Below, one piece after another: positions 8,101-14,360 of a stretch of DNA of 14,360 nt. The stretch is from NCBI GenBank assembly GCA_003640385.1, contig RCAB01000881.1, positions 1 to 14,360 of the forward strand, in the 5' to 3' direction. The stretch is from Setaria digitata (lineage: Eukaryota; Nematoda; Chromadorea; Rhabditida; Setariidae). How positions within the stretch are numbered: position 1 is the stretch's first letter; the number at the start of each line of letters is the position of its first letter. The notes beneath the pieces are model-generated. The model saw nothing but the letters and a program-made list of their open reading frames with translations, was not told where the DNA came from and did not search any database. Position numbers and translations under genes: made by a program.

Positions 8101-9781
8101 GCATGCAAAAATAAGATTATGATAAGAAGTACGAAGGAAAGAAAAAACATTCATAGAAATTGTAAAAGCCTAAAAAAGGCATGCAAAACTAAAACTTTTT
8201 GCTTTCCTTATACACATTAGATATAAAGAAAGTAAAAACATGCACAGCTACTGCTTAGTGGCACTTATAAAATATATGTAGTGGAAGACTAATTACATAA
8301 TGAAAAATATATAATTAAGTAACGGGCGTAATTTGGTTGAGTAAAGTTTTTACAACTTTTTACAATTTTACTTAACTTTACTTGCAGTTTTTACAACAGC
8401 AAGGATAAGTGACATCGATTTCTAGGCTTAAGTTTACTCAATACCAAAAAAAAAAAAAAAAAAATCAAGGCTATAATAATACTGCAACTAAAAATGCTAA
8501 AAAAAAAAAAAAGAAAAGAAAAAAAAAGTTTAGAGAAAACACGAAGTAAATGAGAACCTATGTCCATTGGAACGGAATCCAAAATAAAAGCTATTAAATA
8601 GGCTAACAATGAAAGAACTACAAGCAAACAAATCTCAAAATGATGTAAAGGTAGTTAGCAAAAAGCATACAGTAAATTAACAAGCATGCAGCTAAAGCAA
8701 AAAAAAAAAAAAAGTAAATGTATAAAGAGAAAGAATTCAGCAGAAACAAACAAAAAGAGGCATAAATCGTACAAAAGTGAGTTAAAAAATAATAATGGTA
8801 AAATGCATGCAATGAGGAATGAAAAATGATTTCAACAAAAAGAGGAAGGAATGATTCATGAACATGCAATAAATTATACAATCGAAAGACATCGTGAGAG
8901 ATGTGACAAGAAAGCATGCAATAAATTACACCAGAAAACTTAATTTATTAATAGCACTCCAAAAAAAAAAATAAATTTGAAAAAGCGAAAAGCATGCAAT
9001 AGTAGTTGAAATGATGATGAAACTAATAAAAATGAGGCAAAAAGCATGCAGTAACAATGCATGTAACACAGGAGAGAAAACACATGCAATAATTGACAAA
9101 TATAACAAGCAAAATTAGGCTAAATTCATTAGCATCAATAGCATGCAGTAAGTATATAAGAAATATATGCATTTAGTAGCAATAAAGCATACAATCAGTA
9201 TAATTGCTAAAAATAATAAAAACAAAAACAAATTGAAAAAAAAAAAAAACAAAGGAAAAAATTAAATAAAAAGCGTGTGCCAAATTAATGTAGCCAATAA
9301 ACATTCGATAAAATCATTTAGCATAATGAAACTAGGTTTACTGTCTTATTAATAAAACTGAAAAAAATTCAATTTTAGAAAAAAAAAAAGAAACAAAAAG
9401 CATGTAGCAAGTATCCAAGTAGCAAAAAAAAAAAAAAAAAAAAAAGTAAAAACACATGCAGTAAGTGACAAATATAACATGCAAAGGTAATTTAAGCAAT
9501 TCACGAAAGTGAATTCAATAGCATGCAGCAAATACTCAAGAACCTACATACTACATACATTAAGTTACTACATACTTTAAGTAACAAAAAAGGTATGCCA
9601 GAAGCAAAATCCATGCGGTAAATAAACAATCAACCAAGCAAAGGAAATAATGCATGCGATAAGCAAAAGAAAAAAAGGTACACAATAAATAAAGGAAGTG
9701 AATTTACCGTATTGACAAAACTAATAAAAACAAATTCAAAAAAAAAACGAAGTTAACGAAACAAAAAAAAAAAATGCATGC
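8101..9781. repeat. Degenerate A-rich array of GCATGC(A) units
   Basis: Exact GCATGC occurs at 8101, 8179, 8684, 8805, 8914, 8992, 9044, 9141, 9521, 9652 and 9776. One-base variants sit at 8664, 8862, 9059, 9082, 9187, 9400, 9454, 9477 and 9611. The shared context on the plus strand is AGCATGCARTAA, separated by A-rich spacers of varied length. Two segments, 9081-9160 and 9453-9540, are near copies. Minus-strand ORFs here (8391-8627, 8618-8917, 8926-9108, 9349-9531) repeat LHAF and CML translations of the motif and are not genes. Confidence 0.75.
9424..9445. repeat. A tract of 22 inside the GCATGC array
   Basis: Uninterrupted run of 22 A. Confidence 0.95.
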
Positions 9782-10811
9782 AGTATGTGAAAAAAAAAAA
9801 AAGAAAAAAAGGCAATCGAAAATAAATTTCGTGCTTGATATTTGCCATTTGCTTTTTTATAAGTAATTTCTCAAATATCTCCAGAAAAACTGGCAAAAGT
9901 ATGTCCTTTCAGAAGGATGCAAAAATTTCTTTGCTATTTCGGTAAATTATTCCCAGAAAGTCAGAATGCAAACAAAAATGGTTGAAATTTAAAAGGGTAT
10001 TGTCAAAAAAAAAAAAAAAAAGCTTCTTCAATATTCTCGAAACTCGGTATTAGCTCCAGGAATAAAGAAAAAGAATTAAAATACAAATAATACATTAGCT
10101 GCCTAATCACTTTGATGGACAATACAATAAATGTAAACAATCAGTTACAAATTTCGAACATTTTTTGCAAATTAGATATATTGACCATTTGGAAGTTAGC
10201 ACCAAAAAATATTATTACATACATGGCAAAAGTAACAGATGAGAATAAAAATGTTAATCATCAGAAAAAAAAAGGATCAAATGTTTCAATGATAAAAAAA
10301 AGCTGTATAAGGTTTTTTTAAAATTGGTGCCAAAATTTCCTTTACATAATTGCTGGATTATTCCACAACATGATTAAATGTTATGACTGAATGGAAATTA
10401 GATTTTCCCAACAATTTTCCTAAATCCTTTAAAATAATATTTAGCTCATGTTTAAACCTAGTTAGCGAAAAAAAAAAAAAAAGAAACAGTGTTGCAATTT
10501 CAATAGTTTCTGAACAGTGTTATGAAGTAAGAACAAAACAATTCTAACAAAATATGAAATCAACTGTAATAAAAAAAAAATGTATTCTTAAGTAAAACAT
10601 TTTGCACACTATTAGCAGTGAAACAAAAAGAAAAAATTTCAGAAGTAACATTAATGACAAAAAAAAAAAATGAATAATATTGCACAAAAATAAAAAAGAA
10701 CAAAATAAACATATAAACAGATAAGAAGGAATGAAAATGATAAAGATGAACTGATAAAAACTAGTGCAACTGAATTTTAGATTAAATTTTTCCTTTTGTT
10801 TCAATTTTTAG
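9782..10811. other. A+T-rich region with no convincing gene
   Basis: It contains A tracts (10005-10021, about 10469-10482) and two loosely similar blocks near 9921-9955 and 10328-10370 (GCAAAAATTTC... and GCCAAAATTTCC...). The plus ORF at 10112-10321 is Asn/Lys-rich low complexity and the minus ORF at 10544-10804 is Phe-rich. Neither has splice or domain support. Confidence 0.45.
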
Positions 10812-11021
10812 AATGTAAAAAAAAACAGCTCTGCAAATGTGAAAGAAAATTCAACTATCGATAGCTTCAAAATTGCTTATACTTTCAGTTACAATACTGC
10901 ATCTAATGTCGTAGAAAGTCTATTTTCCAATTTAATAAACCATTTTTGTATCTCACTATCAGAATTCAGTTGCATTAGTGTCGGAGAAAAATTTATTAAA
11001 GAAAAGTTTTTTTTTTTCTAA
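10812..11021 (+). CDS. Candidate terminal exon, unknown function
   Basis: A very good acceptor (T-rich, ending caatttttag at 10810-10811) is followed by 69 open codons to a TAA at 11019-11021. The sequence is Ser/Asn-rich (KENSTIDSFKIAYTFSYN and onward) with two cysteines and a poly-Phe end read from a T tract. No upstream exon was found and no domain is recognised, so this may be chance. Confidence 0.2.
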   Translation, partial: NVKKNSSANVKENSTIDSFKIAYTFSYNTASNVVESLFSNLINHFCISLSEFSCISVGEKFIKEKFFFF

Positions 11022-11056
11022 ATTACATCAATCCGCTTGCTTCTTCATGATCGATA

Positions 11057-11333
11057 TCACATTGGACAATGAATGAAAGATAACCGGAACAGGAAGTCAT
11101 CGCTTAGTTGTGTGAAGAGGGAGGGCCAGATATTATGGTGGAATTTTCGTCTAGCCTAAAAGAACAGTACAGCTATTCGAAAGTGTATGAACACTATTAA
11201 CTTTACTCATATCTCATTTATTACAGCAAATTAAATTCATATCTTACTTCAAGGTAACACTCACCTGAGATGGAAGAGATTTTGTGAACTGTCTATTCTT
11301 CCCACAAGCGCCAATCTGCAGCTTCATCATCAT
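11057..11333 (-). CDS. Candidate two-exon small protein, 55 residues
   Basis: ATG at 11333 (three ATGs in a row) gives MMMKLQIGACGKNRQF and onward to 11265 (phase 0 donor CTCAG/gtgagt). The acceptor gttcttttag continues in phase 0 at 11155 through ARRKFHHNIWPSLFTQ to a TGA at 11057. The intron is 109 bases and both sites are strong. Another frame across the same junction is also open (LALVGRIDSSQNLFHL and onward, stop in block C) but has no ATG. The product is unrecognised. Confidence 0.25.
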
Positions 11334-11762
11334 CACTCCTTCTGTGTTGAAGACCGGCTGCTGAGATGCCAATTTCCTCTATCAGTTTTCTTCGTCCTCA
11401 TCATCCCTCGTTGCTTCTTTCATTTCATTTTGCGCATCTTCCGCCTTCTAACACCTCCAATCTTCCTTTCTATTTTCCTGCAGGCGGATTTGTAGCGCAT
11501 TTTCGTGCTAAAAATGATTGTGACGAGAAAGTTTGTAAAGCAGTTAGCTATTTTGGTCTTACATTTTTATGTGCAAAAAAAATTACCTCTAAAATCATGA
11601 AATGAGTGGAAAAAGAAGAGAAGAAAAAAACGAATTACCTGATCTCTTTGCGTGATATATTCCTGTAATACATGTAGCCATTACAGGCTCTCTTTCCGGC
11701 TAACGTAAAACATCAAATATGTCCGGAATTTGTGGGCCAACTTCTCTGCATGCGAGCGCCAT
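11057..11762 (-). other. G+C-rich island with minus-strand splice signals; coding status unclear
   Basis: Bases 11265-11507 are 45% G+C (110 of 243), far above their surroundings. Minus-strand signals define three blocks. Block A is 11639 upward to about 11762, with donor AGATCAG/gtaatt. Block B is 11265-11507, with acceptor catttttag and donor TCTCAG/gtgagt. Block C runs from 11155 down, with acceptor gttcttttag. Introns are 131 and 109 bases. In every frame short protein-like stretches are broken by stops. Block A starts with ATG 11762 and 20 codons before a TAG; block B has near-open frames interrupted once each. It may be a spliced non-coding RNA, a short-protein gene or a decayed gene. 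The plus ORF 11366-11605 covers the same bases without splice support. Confidence 0.45.
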
Positions 11763-12189
11763 TGTCGTATTTTTTTTTTTGTGTCAAATTCCAAATCTTC
11801 TACAATAGATTAATTATCAAATTTGTGCAAATCATGCACAACAGTTATGCAACACTAAGCAATAAAGTAACGAACAGATGATTAGCATCTAAACATTAGT
11901 GAAAGGAAGCAGAATCATAAGCCATGTGCCAGAAAACAAAAAAAAAAAAATTCGAATTCTCTTCCTTATAATGCAAAAAATTATCCTCGCCCATGTGAAG
12001 AAGATATGCAGCAACCAGCAAGCAACTATCTATCCCGCAAAACTTGCAAGTACTTTGCATTGCTTAGTCGTTGCGGTGTAACTGCAACTTTCATCTGCAA
12101 CTATCATCGGTCGTGCAACAGGTTAATAACTTTAGATTGTATTGAATATCATACCATATCTAGGTGCATGTAAAACTTTGGTAAGGATT
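11763..12189. other. No convincing gene; local TTGCA-rich patch
   Basis: Around 12000-12120 the motif TGCAA/TTGCA recurs (CTGCAACTTTCATC then CTGCAACTATCATC), with higher G+C than the flanks. A 22-codon minus ORF (12094-12026) follows a ttgcag acceptor-like site but ends quickly. The plus ORF 11899-12081 has no support. Confidence 0.35.
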
Positions 12190-12840
12190 TTTCCTTCAGT
12201 GAGCGAAAAAAATGTATTCTTTTTTTTTTTGTCTGGTAAATTTTTGTTCCTTTCACTTCATATTCGTTTCTGTATTATTTTCACTTATTGTATATGTTTT
12301 CTTGTTTAATCAGCTAGTAATTTTCCTCAACTGTTTTTTCTCGTTATTTTCATTTCACTTCTTCTTGGACTTTTTTTAACTCGATGTTTCCTTTTTTCTT
12401 CGTCGCTATTCACTCTTCCACTTCTTGTGTCTTTTTTTTTTTTTTTAGCTACTTCCTTCTAAAACTTTATTTGTTGCATTGTACTTTTACTCACAATTGC
12501 TGGTTCCATGTGATTTTTACTTAGCTATATTGTCTCGTTAATTGCATCTTTCAATGTGCATATTGAATAGCTTATCTTTTTTATCGCACTTTTTTTTTTT
12601 TTTTTTTGGTCACTGCTAGGCCACTTTTTCATGCATTTTGAATGGCTTCGTTCTCGACATACACAACATGTTATTTGTTCTAATCATCAGATTTCTGCAC
12701 TTGCTAAGAAACAGTTTTTATATATATATATATATATTTTTTTTATGAAATGGCTATTTGTCATAATTACTTTTACCTGTTGAAATATTTATTTTTACTC
12801 TCTTTGTGGCTGATTTACTTAGCATTTTTTTTTTTTTTTT
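12190..12840. repeat. T-rich low-complexity stretch
   Basis: The plus strand is pyrimidine-rich with T tracts at 12432-12446, 12590-12607 and 12825-12840, and scattered TGCATT motifs. In base composition it mirrors the A-rich array at 8.1-9.8 kb on the other strand, but exact GCATGC is missing. No exon is seen. Confidence 0.4.
12719..12737. repeat. (TA)n microsatellite, about nine units
   Basis: Alternating TA from 12719 to 12737, followed by a T tract. Confidence 0.9.
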
Positions 12841-12918
12841 GTTTTGTTTGTAGCACGCTTTTTTATACTATGAGATTTTATGTAAGCATCATTTGATTCA
12901 TAGCTTACAGTCTCGTAG

Positions 12919-12924
12919 TTTATT
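12919..12924 (-). other. Poly(A) signal AATAAA
   Basis: AATAAA on the minus strand begins 24 bases after the TAA that ends the 12948-13086 exon. That is a normal distance for a short nematode 3' UTR and supports that exon as terminal. Confidence 0.45.
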
Positions 12925-12947
12925 TGAATAAGATAAATCAGTAAGAG

Positions 12948-13608
12948 TTATGATAGCGTACAGTCTACCAAATCTTCATTACTACTATCAACAACTAAGG
13001 TTATATTTTGAGGATTATTACTATTAACTTTAAAAATACCTCCTTTTGAGGCAGCATTCTTTCTATAAGAAATTAATTTAAAATTACTATAATAGAACGA
13101 AAAGAAAAAAAAATGAACTTTGGTTACATTTTCTCAAATTTGTTACCTTCTCAATATTTCAATATTAGAAAAAAAGTTATTCTGTTCATCATTTGCCAAA
13201 TATGAGCAAGCAAAATGAAAGTTTAGCTGGCTTTATCAAGCAAAAATATCGTTAATTTTCCTCTACAGATTAGGCAAAGTTAATTACTGGATTGCCACAA
13301 TTCAAACAAGCAAACTTGCACGTGAAATTGAAGTTATATAACTTCTTAGACTTTCATCACATGGAATGATAAAACTACGTGTAACTTTCAATTAATCAGT
13401 TTTACTAATTGTCATTATTTTCAACCAGGTAACAACTAACTACTTTATGCTCTCTCTTTTTCGGGCCATTTTTCAGATAAAGGTATCCTCAACAATATCA
13501 GATGTAATTTGACTAGTTTAGTAAAGACCACTTGTAATCACAGTCATTTCCAGTACATACATTCACAAAACATTCTTGCTTTATGATCAAATTAAGAAAT
13601 TTGATGAA
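12948..13608 (-). CDS. Candidate multi-exon gene, unknown function, 3' part resolved
   Basis: Four minus-strand exons join in frame over 330 bases: 13561-13608, 13288-13350, 13147-13226 and 12948-13086. Junctions are phase 0, 0 and 2. The last two introns are 61 and 60 bases; the first is 210. Best signals are the ctttggttag acceptor after a T tract, donor GTGAAT/gtatgt, donor GAGAAG/gtaaca, and acceptor gttctattatag. Acceptors at 13351 and 13227 are weaker. The last exon (KGGIFKVNSNNPQNITLVVD and onward) reads like beta-strand protein. Cysteines include a C-x3-C-x2-C group in exon 13288-13350. Plus-strand frames over 13330-13590 can also be spliced in phase, so the model needs RNA support. 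The 5' end is unresolved. Confidence 0.35.
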
Positions 13609-13695
13609 CTAACCAAAGTATTAAAAAAAAAAAAAGTGCTATGCTAATTTACTTCTTTTCAGTTCCTAACTAACGAAATCTTGTTAGAAATGTTG

Positions 13696-13749
13696 AGGTT
13701 GATAAACGTTAAGAAGAATAGAAAAGGTCGACAAACGTTAAGAAGAATA
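13696..13749. repeat. 29-bp imperfect tandem duplication
   Basis: GGTTGATAAACGTTAAGAAG (from 13697) and GGTCGACAAACGTTAAGAAG (from 13726) are spaced 29 bp. Two bases differ in the first half and the second halves are identical. Confidence 0.85.
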
Positions 13750-13766
13750 ACAGGAACATTGATATG
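13709..13766 (-). CDS. Possible first exon with a signal-peptide-like start, frame cut short
   Basis: A strong acceptor (tactgattttacag) lies 7 bases before an ATG at 13759. That arrangement is typical of a trans-spliced first exon. The codons read MFLLFFLTF, a hydrophobic core, but a TAA follows after 16 codons. The stop lies within the 29-bp tandem duplication, whose length is not a multiple of three. It would suit the gene model downstream, though I found no good donor linking them. Confidence 0.25.
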
Positions 13767-14239
13767 CTGTAAAATCAGTACCAGATAATATTTAAAATTA
13801 CCTTCATTTACTTGAGACTATTCTTCAGGTTCAGAGGCATGTTTTGAGCGAATAGTGAAAGTAGTTCGAACAATGTAAAAGTGAATCCAACTGATACAAC
13901 ATATTTCGTCAAAAATCACAAGTAAAAAAAAAAAAAAAAAATTACTGATAAATCAATAAAAATTCTTAAAGATTCATATGCCTGAATAATTAGTGACTAA
14001 TTAATCAAGTCAATCTAACAAATTTCTATCATATAAAAAAGAAATTATGCAATCCAAAGTTGTGGAATGGTTCAAAATCATTTACGACAAACATGTAAAA
14101 TCTGACAAACAAACTGAGCAATCTAATGCAAAGTTGGATGGAATGGAGTAAATTTAAAGAGAGAATTTTTTTATAAGTAATATTTGAAAATTGCAAGTTA
14201 TTCAAACTATAAGCTCTCTTACTTCATTACTTTCATTAC

Positions 14240-14360
14240 CTAAGCTGCAATATTTAAAGCATGATCAAGAACTTGTGACGAAAAGTACTCTCTCCAGAGA
14301 CTAGATGGAACAAAAATGATGTCTAATAGGATTGATTTATAAAAATAATTTTTTTTTTTT
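14240..14360 (-). CDS. Partial open frame running off the window edge
   Basis: A minus-strand frame is open from the window end to a TAG at 14240, reading DIIFVPSSLWREYF, then SSQVLDHALNIAA. It is protein-like with a hydrophobic first half. The TAG abuts a donor-like AG/gtaatg, which could only be used in frames that are already closed. No domain is recognised; the 5' part lies outside the window. Confidence 0.25.
   Translation of the reverse strand, partial: KKKNYFYKSILLDIIFVPSSLWREYFSSQVLDHALNIAA

Noticed and set aside
8391..9531. Minus-strand ORFs rich in Phe, Leu, Cys and His
   Set aside because: They are translations of the A-rich GCATGC array: LHAF and CML recur wherever the motif does, with poly-Phe from A tracts. 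No splice or domain support.
10112..10804. Plus ORF 10112-10321 and minus ORF 10544-10804
   Set aside because: Low-complexity Asn/Lys and Phe/Leu translations of A-rich DNA without splice support.
11366..11605. Plus-strand ORF of 79 codons in the G+C-rich island
   Set aside because: Strong splice sites in the island are on the minus strand. This ORF crosses a minus-strand intron and has no domain.
13330..13590. Plus-strand exon pair (about 13351-13424 joined to 13477 onward) with cysteines
   Set aside because: Phases agree over a short intron (13425-13476), but the frame lacks a start and a poly(A) signal. The minus-strand model over the same bases has more agreeing junctions and a poly(A) signal.
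14005..14225. Open frames on both strands near the right end (plus ATG 14047-14151; minus 14031-14225)
   Set aside because: Both are open for 35-65 codons over the same bases, with no splice, start or domain evidence to choose either. Probably chance.
1..14360. tRNA, rRNA, spliced-leader RNA or CRISPR array
   Set aside because: No cloverleaf with a GTTCGA-type arm, no spliced-leader sequence and no regularly spaced identical repeats were seen. The GCATGC array has irregular spacing and degenerate units.

Overview
The window looks like eukaryotic nuclear DNA, most likely from a nematode (filarial-like; this is inference from style, no marker gene fixes the species). It is strongly A+T rich and full of pure A or T tracts of 15-26 bases. 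No bacterial-style gene packing, ribosome binding sites or operons are visible. Coding sequence appears as short exons flanked by GT...AG introns, with acceptors of the TTTTAG, TTGCAG or TTTCTAG kind.

The one gene that can be assembled with confidence is on the minus strand, 5818 down to 2247. Its five exons (5692-5818, 5302-5411, 4884-5181, 2635-2724, 2247-2485) join in frame to a 287-residue protein. It has a signal peptide, a small cysteine cluster, two tandem and divergent C-type-lectin-like domains (CTLDs), and seven N-glycosylation sequons. A poly(A) signal follows at 2124-2129. The second domain ends early, its third intron is long, and other phase-compatible exons lie nearby (3659-3871, 6091-6172, 1863-2075), so isoforms are possible.

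Upstream on the same strand, 6411-7111 can be read as a small three-exon gene. The plus strand of 7138-7917 holds a single reading frame broken by only a few stops, which may be a decayed gene. From 8.1 to 9.8 kb lies an A-rich degenerate array built round GCATGC(A), with signs of a higher-order unit of about 375 bp. ORFs read from it are translation artefacts.

From 11.06 to 11.76 kb lies an island of much higher G+C (45% over 243 bases) with good minus-strand splice sites but no clear uninterrupted frame: a small gene, a pseudogene or a spliced non-coding RNA. From 12.2 to 12.85 kb the plus strand is T-rich. The right end (12.92-13.77 kb, minus) holds a probable multi-exon gene with a poly(A) signal at 12919-12924. 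A further partial minus-strand frame runs off the end.

Only the lectin-like gene is firm. In such A+T-rich DNA, open stretches of 40-60 codons arise by chance, so the other models rest on splice-phase agreement and are scored low. No tRNA, rRNA, CRISPR array or intact transposase was found.
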